The translations under genes were made by a program, and so were the position numbers. This document shows, piece after piece, positions 32,794 through 40,999 of a stretch of 45,088 bases of DNA (the first letter of the stretch is position 1; each line of letters starts with the position of its first letter). The DNA comes from an uncultured Clostridia bacterium. GTDB lineage: Bacteria; Bacillota; Clostridia; Christensenellales; Borkfalkiaceae. The notes under the pieces are model-generated. The model made no database searches. It saw only the letters and a list, made by a program, of their open reading frames with translations, and was not told the DNA's origin. The stretch is from the NCBI GenBank assembly GCA_947175325.1, contig CAMWME010000011.1:1-45088 (forward strand). The letters are read 5' to 3'.

Positions 32794-33729
32794 ATGGATA
32801 TTAATAGGTATACCCCTTCTTACGGAATAAAGCACAAGCACATGACGGGGCTCGGCGATTATTCCACCGAAGAAATTTTCGAACTTTTATACGCAACTAA
32901 GGCAATGAAGGCGAAGTTTATCGCCCACGAGGATACGCGCATTTTAAAGGGCGTAACCGTTGCCCTTCTGTTCGGCGATACTTCTTTAAGAACGCGCTGC
33001 GCGCTTGAAATAGGCGTAAGCCAGCTCGGCGGCGTTTGCGTAAATCTCCCCTACTCCGAAAACGATATGAAGGCGGGAGAGAACGTAAAGGACATCGTAA
33101 ACGTAATTTCCCGCTACGGCGTGGGCGCGCTGGTTACGCGCGATATCAGCCAAAAAGAACTTGACGAGTTTTGCGCCGTTTCGGAAATTTCCATAATAAA
33201 TTCCCATAACGAAAACGGCATACCCTTGCAAGCTTTGTGCGACCTTTTCACCATTTGGGAAAAGCACAAAAAGCTGGAAGGGCTTAAAATCGCCTACGTC
33301 GGCAAGGGCACCAGCACCGCCGCCTCGCTTATAACGGGCGCCATTAAGTGCGGTATGGAGGTTGCCGTTGCCACACCCGAAAAGTACGGCATAAAGAAAG
33401 CGCTTTTGGATACTGCAAGGCAGTACGGCAACATTACCGTTACAGACAACCCCGTCGAAGCGGTTAGGAACGCCGACGTCGTGTACACGGACAACTACAG
33501 CTATCACTCCGCTTGCTCGGAAAAGGAGCTTGAGCTTTTACTTCCCTACCAAGTGAACAGCTCGCTTATGTCCCTTGCCGCGCACAACGCGCAGTTCATG
33601 CACTGCTTGCCCGCAAACCGCGGCATAGAGGTTACGCCCGAAATTATCGACGGCAAAAACAGCTTGGTTTTGGAGCAAGGCGAAAACAAGCTGCACACCA
33701 TAAAAGCCGTGCTTGCACTTTTAATTTAA
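32794..33729 (+). CDS. Divergent ornithine/aspartate carbamoyltransferase family protein
   Basis: A 311-residue member of the carbamoyltransferase superfamily with both domains. The HCLPA motif (270-274) and the overall outline match ornithine carbamoyltransferase. But the carbamoyl-phosphate loop STRTR reads TSLRTR (63-68), the HPxQ motif reads IPLQ (143-146, His missing), and the ornithine loop usually SMG reads YSYHS. Substrate may thus differ (compare YgeW-type unknown carbamoyltransferases) or activity may be low. I start at the ATG at 32794 on the basis of GAGG; an in-frame ATG at 32782 is possible. No arginine genes flank it. A convergent terminator follows. Confidence 0.85.
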   Translation: MDINRYTPSYGIKHKHMTGLGDYSTEEIFELLYATKAMKAKFIAHEDTRILKGVTVALLFGDTSLRTRCALEIGVSQLGGVCVNLPYSENDMKAGENVKDIVNVISRYGVGALVTRDISQKELDEFCAVSEISIINSHNENGIPLQALCDLFTIWEKHKKLEGLKIAYVGKGTSTAASLITGAIKCGMEVAVATPEKYGIKKALLDTARQYGNITVTDNPVEAVRNADVVYTDNYSYHSACSEKELELLLPYQVNSSLMSLAAHNAQFMHCLPANRGIEVTPEIIDGKNSLVLEQGENKLHTIKAVLALLI

Positions 33730-33742
33730 TTTTTGTTTAAGC

Positions 33743-33776
33743 AAAAAACCGACGGATAAAGTTCCGTCGGTTTTTT
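33743..33776. terminator. Bidirectional terminator
   Basis: A perfect 14-bp stem, AAAAAACCGACGGA (33743-33756) with TCCGTCGGTTTTTT (33763-33776), serves the convergent carbamoyltransferase-like and metallophosphoesterase genes, with U-runs on both sides. Confidence 0.93.
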
Positions 33777-34560
33777 ATTTTATTTCCGTAATTACAATTT
33801 CGGGCCGGTTGAAAAGCCTTATGGGGCACTCGGAATTTCCAAGCCCGCGTGAGATGACCATTTTAGTCTTCCCGCGCTCGTGTACGCCCGAAGTAAGTTT
33901 AGGAAACATTCCTTGCCCGGGTGCGTAAATTCCTTGACCCGTGAACGGTATGCGCCACTGCCCGCCGTGCGCGTGCCCGCAAAAAACGAAGTCGTACCCC
34001 GCCGAGGCGTATCTATCTACGTGCTGCGGCATATGTGCAAGCAAAATCTTCGTGCCGTCGGTTTCGGGGGTAATTTTGTATATAACGTCGTTTTTCAGTG
34101 CCGTACAATTGAGCCCAACCACCGTTAAACCGCATATATTAAGGGGGGAATTGTCCAAAACGACCGCTCCCGCCTCCTTCAAATCCTTTCTGAAAAAGCG
34201 GTATCCCTTGTTACGCATCTCGTGATTGCCCGATACGTACAAGACGGGCGCAACCCCGCCCAAGGCGGACACGAGTTCTAACGCAACGCGCTTATCCTTT
34301 TCGCGGTATTTATGGATAATATCGCCCGTAATTACTATAAAATCGGGGCTTTCTTTAACTATTTTGGCAATTAAACGGGTGTTTTTGCGCCCGAACTCTT
34401 TGCCGTGCAAATCTGATAGGTGAACTATCTTTACGCCCTTTTCAAGCCCAGCCTCAAAGGAATATCGCGTAACCTTCAACCAGCTGTTATTGCACCAAAT
34501 AAACAGCAAAATAAGGGATAGCCCCCCTAATATGCCCAAACCAAGCCATAACCAAAGCAT
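33775..34560 (-). CDS. Membrane-anchored metallophosphoesterase (YaeI-like)
   Basis: A 261-residue calcineurin-like phosphoesterase with an N-terminal membrane helix (residues 2-24). The metal ligands are in LSDLHGKEFG, ITGDIIHKY, VSGNHEMR, LLAHMPQ and FCGHAHGGQWR, all complete. The end SGVHERGKTKMVISRGLGNS is characteristic of the YaeI/YkuE family, which acts on phospholipid head groups or lipid-linked phosphate at the outer membrane face in some species. Start ATG two bases after trmB stop; the two genes are probably cotranscribed. Confidence 0.92.
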   Translation of the reverse strand: MLWLWLGLGILGGLSLILLFIWCNNSWLKVTRYSFEAGLEKGVKIVHLSDLHGKEFGRKNTRLIAKIVKESPDFIVITGDIIHKYREKDKRVALELVSALGGVAPVLYVSGNHEMRNKGYRFFRKDLKEAGAVVLDNSPLNICGLTVVGLNCTALKNDVIYKITPETDGTKILLAHMPQHVDRYASAGYDFVFCGHAHGGQWRIPFTGQGIYAPGQGMFPKLTSGVHERGKTKMVISRGLGNSECPIRLFNRPEIVITEIK

Positions 34561-34562
34561 AT

Positions 34563-35228
34563 TTAAACCCTTACGACCACTCTGAAAATGCGCTTGCCCA
34601 TATCCTTAAAACGCCTTTCGTGCTCGGTTTCAACGTCCTCTTTTTCGCCTAAAAGGTAGTTTTCGCAAGCGGAAAGCACCTCAAAGCCCGCCTCTTTGTA
34701 GCTTTCGACCGAAAATTTATAAAAATCTTCGTCGTCCGTTTTCTGCAAAATTAAGCCGCCTTTTTTCAATAGACCCCCATATATGCTTAAAAAACGTGGA
34801 TGCGTAAGCCTTTGCTTTTTGTATCCTTCCTTGGGGAGCGGGTTAGAAAAGTTCAAATAAATCCTTTCAACCGAGCCTTGCGTAAAGTACTTACCAAGCA
34901 CCTCCGCCGCGCAGTTTAAGAAGTAAACGTTCTTAATTTCCTCGGTTTTTGCCCTCTCCAACGCTTCGATAAGCACGTTAGAAATCTTTTCGCACGCAAC
35001 GAAGTTTATATCGGGGAGTTTTTTTGCCATCTCGCAAACGAACTTGCCCTTACCGCAGCCTATCTCCAAATATATGGGGTTATTATTGCCGAAAATATCG
35101 TTAAACGGCACATATTCGGGGGTCAACGCCGCATTTTTCATATTTTTGTCGGATAAATCGGCAACCTTAACTATGTCGCTACACGCCGCAATTCTTTCTT
35201 CCAAGCGGCCTTTTTTATGCATTCTCAT
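34563..35228 (-). CDS. trmB: tRNA (guanine-N7-)-methyltransferase
   Basis: A 221-residue enzyme that methylates G46 in the tRNA variable loop with SAM. Motif I reads YLEIGCGKGKFVCEMAKKLP; FSNPLPKEGYKKQRLTHPRF is the variant of the family's FPDPWPKKRH segment, and TDDEDFYKFS the next conserved part. In this protein the usual FPDPW is replaced by FSNPL, which is seen in some Clostridia. No Shine-Dalgarno site is present; the promoter lies so close that the message is probably leaderless. Confidence 0.92.
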   Translation of the reverse strand: MRMHKKGRLEERIAACSDIVKVADLSDKNMKNAALTPEYVPFNDIFGNNNPIYLEIGCGKGKFVCEMAKKLPDINFVACEKISNVLIEALERAKTEEIKNVYFLNCAAEVLGKYFTQGSVERIYLNFSNPLPKEGYKKQRLTHPRFLSIYGGLLKKGGLILQKTDDEDFYKFSVESYKEAGFEVLSACENYLLGEKEDVETEHERRFKDMGKRIFRVVVRV

Positions 35229-35234
35229 AAGTTT

Positions 35235-35263
35235 ATTCTATCATAATAAAAAGCCTTTTGCAA
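35235..35263 (-). promoter_or_regulatory. trmB promoter directly at the start codon
   Basis: TTGCAA (35258-35263), 17 bases, TAGAAT (35235-35240) with TGA before the -10 element, minus strand. Six bases separate it from the ATG at 35228, identical to queH. Confidence 0.7.
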
Positions 35264-35368
35264 CCGTGTGTAACAGTCACAAAATAATTTAAACTTTATT
35301 TTTTGCCCCGCTGTTTAAACGGGCGTAAACGGCTTATAAATAACCGTCGGGTGAAAAAATAATTTTTA

Positions 35369-35400
35369 GGCGATTGAATTTACGCGTCGGGCGTCGCCTC
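35369..35400 (+). promoter_or_regulatory. Hairpin in the leader of the next membrane protein
   Basis: AGGCGA (35369-35374) and TCGCCT (35395-35400) pair around a 20-base loop, ending four bases before GGAGG (35404-35408). The 173-base gap 35229-35401 otherwise holds only the trmB promoter. Confidence 0.35.
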
Positions 35401-35413
35401 TTTGGAGGAAAAT

Positions 35414-35968
35414 TTGACGATTATAAAAATTATAGATACTTTCACCTTTTACGGCTTGGACGTGGTGCTTTTAGCTTTCCTTACGGCGGTAACGGTGCAG
35501 ATTTGCAAAGTTACCTTTTTAAAGAAGATGAAAAAGAAGCTTCTCACCTTCCTACCCTTCACCTTCGGCGTGATTTTTTACGCCGCTTACGCCGCACTTA
35601 AAAATTGGAGCCTCAGCTACCTTTTAACCGAGTACATTTCGGTACTCGAACACGGCGTGTCGGTCGGCTCGGTCGCAACCTTATTATACGTTTTGTACGA
35701 GCAATTCGTGCGGGATAAGGCTACGATGTCTGCAACCGAGGGGGTAATTTCAACCCTTATCGAAGGCTTCGTGCCCACGGATAAAATCGAGAGCGTGGCG
35801 AAGGAAATCGCGCAAGCTATCGAGCGGGACGTAACGGGCAACGGCGCAACGCGCACCGCAGAAATCTTAACCGAAAACTCGGAAGGGGAAATCACCGAGC
35901 GCGACTTGGAGCTTTTATCTAAGCTTATAATAGAAACTCTCGCGCACATAAATACCACCAAGCAGTAA
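35414..35968 (+). CDS. Membrane protein of unknown function
   Basis: A 184-residue protein with two or three hydrophobic helices (about residues 11-28, 46-62 and 70-95) and a soluble, acidic C-terminal half (residues 100-184) that is all-helical. I do not recognise a family. I choose the TTG at 35414 as start because GGAGG lies five bases before it; an upstream TTG at 35402 would have the ribosome site inside the gene. It is alone, with a strong terminator. Confidence 0.75.
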   Translation: MTIIKIIDTFTFYGLDVVLLAFLTAVTVQICKVTFLKKMKKKLLTFLPFTFGVIFYAAYAALKNWSLSYLLTEYISVLEHGVSVGSVATLLYVLYEQFVRDKATMSATEGVISTLIEGFVPTDKIESVAKEIAQAIERDVTGNGATRTAEILTENSEGEITERDLELLSKLIIETLAHINTTKQ

Positions 35969-35974
35969 AAAGTT

Positions 35975-36006
35975 AAGTCGGGGCAATGCCCCGACTTGAT
36001 TTTTTT
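35975..36006 (+). terminator. Terminator of the membrane protein gene
   Basis: AAGTCGGGGCA (35975-35985) and TGCCCCGACTT (35987-35997) form an 11-bp stem followed by seven T. It overlaps the end of the convergent gerC-like gene. Confidence 0.9.
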
Positions 36007-37291
36007 ATTCTATACTGCCGACTTCAACTTCGTATTTAATTTGCATACGGGTTAAAATGTCGTCCTTGAACGCCTCGTAATACTTTTTCTCGCCCTTGTA
36101 AAGCTGTTCCTTTATTCCCAAGATATCGCAGTCCGCCTCTTTACAAGTTTCGATTAAATCCGAAAAGCGGGTTTTAAGCTCTTCCTCCGCGCCCTTCAAA
36201 ACGCTGTCGGATACCACGTCGTCGAAGATAATCTGGTGGGGGTCAAGCTTTTTTCTTGCGCCGTTGATTTTCGCCTTTGCCTTAAAGCTTACCGTAAGCT
36301 CGGGCACGCCCTCGTTCACTTTAAGCTTTACCTCGCCCTTTACGTTCTTCATACCAAGCGTGTAGTGTACGTCGTCCGCGTCGCACGGAAGCACGGCAAG
36401 ATGAATATCGTTTTGAAGTGCCGAGAGAGCAAACGACTGCTGCTCGTCAAGTATGCCCTTAAACTCGCCGTTAGAGTAAACCGCAGTTTTGCGCGCGGTA
36501 AATTCCACGGGCTGTTCCGAGCCGCCTCCGCCTTGAGAGCCGCCTTGCGAACCTCCGCTTTCGCCGCCGCCTCCGGACGAACCGCCACCGCCGCTTTCAC
36601 CGCCGCCGCTTTGTCCGCCCGAGTTGCCGCCCTCTCCGCCTACGTTTTCACCGTTGCCGCCGTTTTCGGAAGTGCCTTGCTTATTCACCTCTACGTAAGG
36701 CATATAGCAAGCCGCACTCTTCGAGTAATGCGTAACGGCAATACTTTTAAGATTCATAGGGTTGGCGTTTGCCGATTTTTTAATTTCGTCGGATAAAACC
36801 TTGCTTATCGCCTCGCTGGTCATATCGTCAACCTCGGATTTAAGCGCAAGCATATCCGAAGCCTTCCCCTCGCACGCCGCAACGAGTGCAGTCAGTTCGG
36901 AAAAGTTCTTTCTGTAAAAGCACGCAAGCAAGCCGAACAGCTCCCTTTCTCTACAGCTTTCACCTATCAAAATCAAATCGCAAAATTGCAGCTTAGGGTA
37001 AAAGCCCGTCTTTGCGTTAATCTCGTTAAGCGCGTCGGCAATGGTAAGCCCGCTGCCTTGCACTTGGGTGTACTTGATATTTTCACCGCTCTGCGAAGGC
37101 TGAGGCACGGCAAGTTCCGCCGTAACTTGCACTTCGTCGTCCTCCATGTCGACGCCGACCGCCGTTATTATGGCGCTTTTATGAATATCTACGAGCCCGA
37201 AGTCGTTGGTAAAAAACAGCCCCAAAAGCGCAAGAAACAGTAGCGCGTAAATAAAGACCGACGCACGGCTGAAATTCCACTTACTTTTCAC
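36005..37291 (-). CDS. Ger(x)C-type germination receptor subunit, unusual
   Basis: A 428-residue GerAC-family subunit of a nutrient germination receptor. The N-terminal helix (10-28) is followed by GLVDIHKSAIITAVGVDMED, the family's typical first strand. Domain 3 with PHQIIFDDVVSDSVLKGAEE and a C-terminal DILTRMQIKYEVE is clear. Two oddities: there is no lipobox cysteine at the end of the helix, so it is not a lipoprotein as most are, and a Gly/Ser/Glu-rich insert (residues 206-256) replaces a linker. Its start overlaps the gerB-like stop (ATGA). Confidence 0.9.
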   Translation of the reverse strand: MKSKWNFSRASVFIYALLFLALLGLFFTNDFGLVDIHKSAIITAVGVDMEDDEVQVTAELAVPQPSQSGENIKYTQVQGSGLTIADALNEINAKTGFYPKLQFCDLILIGESCRERELFGLLACFYRKNFSELTALVAACEGKASDMLALKSEVDDMTSEAISKVLSDEIKKSANANPMNLKSIAVTHYSKSAACYMPYVEVNKQGTSENGGNGENVGGEGGNSGGQSGGGESGGGGSSGGGGESGGSQGGSQGGGGSEQPVEFTARKTAVYSNGEFKGILDEQQSFALSALQNDIHLAVLPCDADDVHYTLGMKNVKGEVKLKVNEGVPELTVSFKAKAKINGARKKLDPHQIIFDDVVSDSVLKGAEEELKTRFSDLIETCKEADCDILGIKEQLYKGEKKYYEAFKDDILTRMQIKYEVEVGSIE

Positions 37292-38355
37292 CTTGCCCTC
37301 CTTTTAAAAGTCCACGCGAATGCGGGGATTAATACCGAGAAGATTATAAACACTATCCACAGCCACTTGTTGTACACGTCGAACATGCTGTAATAATAGT
37401 GGTCGAATACGATTAATATCACTGCGAGCACTACGTTGAAGATGAGCGAAAGCATAGCTCTGTTTTCCCAGCCGGTGCATTTTGCGGCGGCGTACACTGC
37501 AAGCTGAATATTCAATACCAGCGCAAACAGCATAACCGTTTCCAAAACGTACAGCATTATAAGGTCTATTCTGCCTATCGTCTGCAACGCGGAAAAGTAA
37601 AGCGAGGTTCTTGAAATTGCAAAAGTCCTCGAAGGTGCAAGCCCGCCGTAAATTGCGTAATAGGTCGCAAGGAACAATATGACTATTGCCGCGCCCGCCG
37701 CGTAGGATACGGTTATCTTCGCCGCGTCGCCCTTTTTGTACTTGAAGTGCCCCATAAACATAAGCATCCAAGCGGGCTCGACGAAGCGGAATATAGTGCC
37801 GAGCGCCGTCCCGAAAACGGTGCCCAAGGGTGTCCTCAACACGGGCATAAGATTTTCCCACTTCGCTTCGCTGAATGACATTACGAAAATAACCAGCATC
37901 GTAATCACGAAGATAGGCATACATATGTCCGCGCATCTTCCTATATTTTCAAACCGCTTACTGCCCGCGTAAATTGCGAAAATAAAGAAGGGCAAAAACA
38001 CGACCAAAGACGGTACGGTATCGTAGAAGATATTATGAACGTACAGCTCTTGCTCGAATAAGGGCATAAGCGCGGCAAGTAAAAAGAACGCCGCAAAAAA
38101 GCCGTAAACTATTTTCGCGCCGATATTGCCTATAACGCCCTTTAACAGCTCGAAAAAGGTTTTATCCGTGCGCGAGCACAAAAACGCCACGCCCCAGACT
38201 ATTAAGCCTTGCACCAAAAAGTCGATTAAAGCGGGGAACAATAAGTCCCTTTCACAGTAAAAGCTTACTGATGCGGGGTAAGAAAGCAGCTTCCCCACGA
38301 CCGTGTAGGCAAGCATTATAAAACAAATTTGTCTAACGCTAATCTTCGCTTTCAT
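37288..38355 (-). CDS. GerAB-type germination permease subunit
   Basis: A 355-residue, ten-helix protein of the GerAB/APC superfamily, which in the spore inner membrane binds germinants such as amino acids. The start ISVRQICFIMLAYTVVGKLLSYPAS and the middle SEAKWENLMPVLRTPLGTVFG are characteristic. The length is normal (about 360). It overlaps the end of gerA by 17 bases and the start of gerC by four; all three subunits are produced together. The germinant is not predictable. Confidence 0.94.
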   Translation of the reverse strand: MKAKISVRQICFIMLAYTVVGKLLSYPASVSFYCERDLLFPALIDFLVQGLIVWGVAFLCSRTDKTFFELLKGVIGNIGAKIVYGFFAAFFLLAALMPLFEQELYVHNIFYDTVPSLVVFLPFFIFAIYAGSKRFENIGRCADICMPIFVITMLVIFVMSFSEAKWENLMPVLRTPLGTVFGTALGTIFRFVEPAWMLMFMGHFKYKKGDAAKITVSYAAGAAIVILFLATYYAIYGGLAPSRTFAISRTSLYFSALQTIGRIDLIMLYVLETVMLFALVLNIQLAVYAAAKCTGWENRAMLSLIFNVVLAVILIVFDHYYYSMFDVYNKWLWIVFIIFSVLIPAFAWTFKRRAR

Positions 38356-39778
38356 TCTTTTTCAGCCTCACTTTTTCTTTTACTTTAAACGCCTTCGGCC
38401 GCGTGTCTAACGTGTACATATTCGCCTTTACGAAACTGTCGTACAAATCGCTTCTTACAAGGGGTGCAAAGGGCGTAACCAGCGGCACGCCGTAGGACTG
38501 CTCGGACACGAGGTAACAGATAAGATACGCCGAGAGTAGCACCATTCCGAAGGGCCCCACGCTGCCAGCGATAATTAAATACATCCAACGCAAGGTCGTG
38601 GTAGTTTCAACGTTGTTCGGTACGGTGTAAAGGCAAATTGCCGAAAACGCGATAATAATTATCGCCGGCGTTGAAATTATGCCCGCCTTGACCGCCGTAT
38701 CACCGAGGACCAGCGCGCCGACTACCGACAGCGCAAGTCCGACGTACTTTGGCATTCGAATTGACGCCTCGTTTAAAACCTCGAGAACGAACAGCGTCAA
38801 GAACATTTCTATACTCGGCGAAAGCGGCAGTCCCGCAACCGAGCTTGAAATTTTCAATAACAGCTGAAAGGGTATAATCTGTATTTTAAACAGCTGTGCC
38901 GAGATATACAGCGCGGGCAAGAAAATGCCGAGCAATACCGACAAAAGCCTTAAAACCCTTAAAGTGGTCGAGCGGTAAGGATTTATATAGTAATCCTCAA
39001 CCGACTGGAAATCTTCCACCACCATATAGGGCACGGTAAGGCAGATGGGCGAGCCGTCCACGACGATACCCACTCTGCCCTCGCACACCTTCGCGCAGAA
39101 TATGTCCGGCTTTTCCGCCGTGCCGCAACGCTTGAAAAGCGAGCGCGGCTTTTTCGTCATAAACTGCGAAACGTACGAGGAATCGGGCACGATATCTATC
39201 TCGTTTGCCAAAATTTCTTTTTCAATCTTTTCGGGCAAGCCCTTGGGGCACACGCCCTCGATATACACTATCGAAACCGCCGTATCCGATTTGTCGCCCA
39301 CGAAGATGGTTTTAACTTGCAGCTGCTCGGTCTTTATGCGCTTTCTGATGAGCCCCAAGTTTATCTTGATATCTTCGATAAACCCCTCTCTCGGGCCGTG
39401 AACCGCGACCTGCGTAGGCGGCTCGGCAACGGCGCGCATAGGGGGGCTTTTGACGCCCGCAATAAGGAAGTCCTTTTCGCCGTCTATGAAAACTACGGCG
39501 TTACCGTTTAAAATTTCCTTTATGGCGTCCTTTTTCTTGTTGCCCTCTTTAAGCTCGGGCGAGGCAAGTAAAAGCTTGATATCCTCGAACTTGTCGTCAA
39601 GCTTTGCATGGCGCAAGGGCTTGACCACTAACTCGCCTATCTGATTTTTGTCGACTACGCCGTCTGCAAACACTGCGGCGAACTTCTTCCCGTCGTCGGA
39701 GGTGAACTCGAAAACGAGGATATCTTCGCTCGTCAAAACGTCTTTGACGGATTTAATATTCTTTTCCAATGTAATCAT
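38339..39778 (-). CDS. GerAA-type germination receptor subunit
   Basis: A 479-residue GerAA family protein (spore germination, PF03323 type). The N-terminal cytosolic domain (1-260) is followed by four to five membrane helices. Conserved: GDKSDTAVSIVYIEGVCP, GRVGIVVDGSPICLTVPYMV, EDYYINPYRSTTLRVLRLL and LPLSPSIEMFLTLFVLEVLNEASIRMP (split). A subunit forms the oligomeric ion channel in current models. There is no clear ribosome site. SigG is the expected sigma factor, but I could not match its promoter convincingly. Confidence 0.95.
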   Translation of the reverse strand: MITLEKNIKSVKDVLTSEDILVFEFTSDDGKKFAAVFADGVVDKNQIGELVVKPLRHAKLDDKFEDIKLLLASPELKEGNKKKDAIKEILNGNAVVFIDGEKDFLIAGVKSPPMRAVAEPPTQVAVHGPREGFIEDIKINLGLIRKRIKTEQLQVKTIFVGDKSDTAVSIVYIEGVCPKGLPEKIEKEILANEIDIVPDSSYVSQFMTKKPRSLFKRCGTAEKPDIFCAKVCEGRVGIVVDGSPICLTVPYMVVEDFQSVEDYYINPYRSTTLRVLRLLSVLLGIFLPALYISAQLFKIQIIPFQLLLKISSSVAGLPLSPSIEMFLTLFVLEVLNEASIRMPKYVGLALSVVGALVLGDTAVKAGIISTPAIIIIAFSAICLYTVPNNVETTTTLRWMYLIIAGSVGPFGMVLLSAYLICYLVSEQSYGVPLVTPFAPLVRSDLYDSFVKANMYTLDTRPKAFKVKEKVRLKKNESED

Positions 39779-39896
39779 ATTCTTATAATTTGTAACTTTT
39801 TAAAAACTATGCCTCCCCTCGCGCGACTATAATTTATAACCGCCCGCACCTCTCTTTTCGCCCGAAAAAATTTTTAAAAAATTTGACTAAAAACAC

Positions 39897-39927
39897 TTGA
39901 CAAGGCATACTATGCAATGTATAGTAT
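39897..39927 (+). promoter_or_regulatory. Promoter and PadR-type operator
   Basis: TTGACA (39897-39902), 17 bases, TATAGT (39920-39925). The inverted repeat ATACTAT (39907-39913) and ATAGTAT (39921-39927) covers the spacer and -10 element and fits the ATACT-AGTAT type recognised by PadR regulators. It implies autorepression of the three-gene operon. Confidence 0.8.
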
Positions 39928-39975
39928 TAGACAAAGCGGGGTATTTCTAACGAAAAACGGCGCGAGCGAGGCATT

Positions 39976-40287
39976 ATGGATAGTCAACTTAAAAAAGGAA
40001 TATTAGACGTATGCGTACTGTACGCCGTAAGTAAGGGCGAAAGCTACGGCTATAAAATAATAAGCGATTTAGAGGGCATAATAGAAATATCCGAAAGCAC
40101 CCTCTACCCCATCTTGAAAAGGCTTGAAGCAAGCGGGTTCGTTACTACGCGCACGGCGGAGTACAGCGGAAGGCTTAGGCGGTACTACAAGATAACCAGT
40201 ACGGGGCTTAAAAAGCTTCACGACGGAAGAGAAGATTTTCTTGAAATCAACACTATTTACAGAAAGATTTTCGGAGGAAGAATATGA
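39976..40287 (+). CDS. PadR family transcriptional regulator
   Basis: A 103-residue winged-helix repressor. It has the complete PadR domain: KKGILDVCVLYAVSKGESYG, then YKIISDLEGIIEISESTLYPILKRLEASG (helix-turn-helix with recognition helix), and the wing TRTAEYSGRLRRYYKITSTG. It lacks the long C-terminal helix of larger PadR members (PadR-s1 type), which dimerise by other means. Its stop overlaps the start of the next gene. The palindrome upstream suggests that it represses its own operon until envelope stress or a ligand releases it. Confidence 0.95.
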   Translation: MDSQLKKGILDVCVLYAVSKGESYGYKIISDLEGIIEISESTLYPILKRLEASGFVTTRTAEYSGRLRRYYKITSTGLKKLHDGREDFLEINTIYRKIFGGRI

Positions 40288-40997
40288 AATATAACGAATG
40301 GCGCGACGAACTGAAAGACAACCTTTTGTGCGTTTCCGAAAGTGAAAGACGGCGCGTTTTGGACTATTACGCCGAAGCCTACGCCGATAGGCGCGACGCG
40401 GGCTATACCGAGCGTGAAATTATAGACGAGTTCGGCGCACCCTACGATGCGGCCCAAAGAATATTGTCCGAAAGCGGCGAAATTTACGAAGCTCCCCCTT
40501 CCCGCGAACCTACACGCGAAGAGAGAAAACGCGAGGAGCGCGAGCGCCGTGAGGAAAAGCGTGAAGAAAAACGCGAATACGGCAGCAACAGCCTTTACGG
40601 AAATTACAGCGGGCCCACCCCTACCTTCGTACAAAACGCACAGCCTACAAAGCCCGTAAAACAGCGCGGCGACTACACTTGGGTTTTAGTGCTACTGTAT
40701 ATAATTTTTGCTATCCCCATCTTTTTGGTGGTTATGGCTATGGTGGGCGTAACCGTTGCCTTCTGCGTTGCCCCGTTCGGCGTACTTATATCGGGCGTGG
40801 CAGTTACGGTTGCGGGCATCGGCGCACTGTTCGTAGACGCAACCTTCGGCGCAATTACCATTGGCGGCGGACTGATAATTTTCGGTTTAAGTCTTATAAT
40901 AATGCCCCTTTGCTTCCAGCTTGTGAAGTGGATGTGGAAGCTCTTCCATATGTTCTTCGCTTGGCTTAAAAGAGTATTCAGCGGCAAGGAGAAATAA
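40284..40997 (+). CDS. DUF1700/HAAS-type membrane protein
   Basis: A 237-residue protein. The N-terminal helical domain YNEWRDELKDNLLCVSESER, then RRVLDYYAEAYADRRDAGYT, is the HAAS/DUF1700 signature. A highly charged Arg/Glu region (residues 75-98) follows, then at least three membrane helices (about 134-160, 165-185, 190-212). HAAS proteins are normally partnered with PadR regulators and are thought to sense or transmit envelope signals. AGGAGG-like AGGAAG precedes the ATG. Confidence 0.9.
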   Translation: MKYNEWRDELKDNLLCVSESERRRVLDYYAEAYADRRDAGYTEREIIDEFGAPYDAAQRILSESGEIYEAPPSREPTREERKREERERREEKREEKREYGSNSLYGNYSGPTPTFVQNAQPTKPVKQRGDYTWVLVLLYIIFAIPIFLVVMAMVGVTVAFCVAPFGVLISGVAVTVAGIGALFVDATFGAITIGGGLIIFGLSLIIMPLCFQLVKWMWKLFHMFFAWLKRVFSGKEK

Positions 40998-40999
40998 AA

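Noticed and set aside
36520-36680. Frameshift or assembly error in the gerC-like gene
   Set aside because: The Gly/Ser-rich stretch keeps the reading frame and both sides match the GerC family, so it is a real low-complexity insert.
39779-39870. SigG promoter before gerA
   Set aside because: A GCATA and a CAAATTA are present but the spacing of about 15 bases does not fit the usual 17-18.
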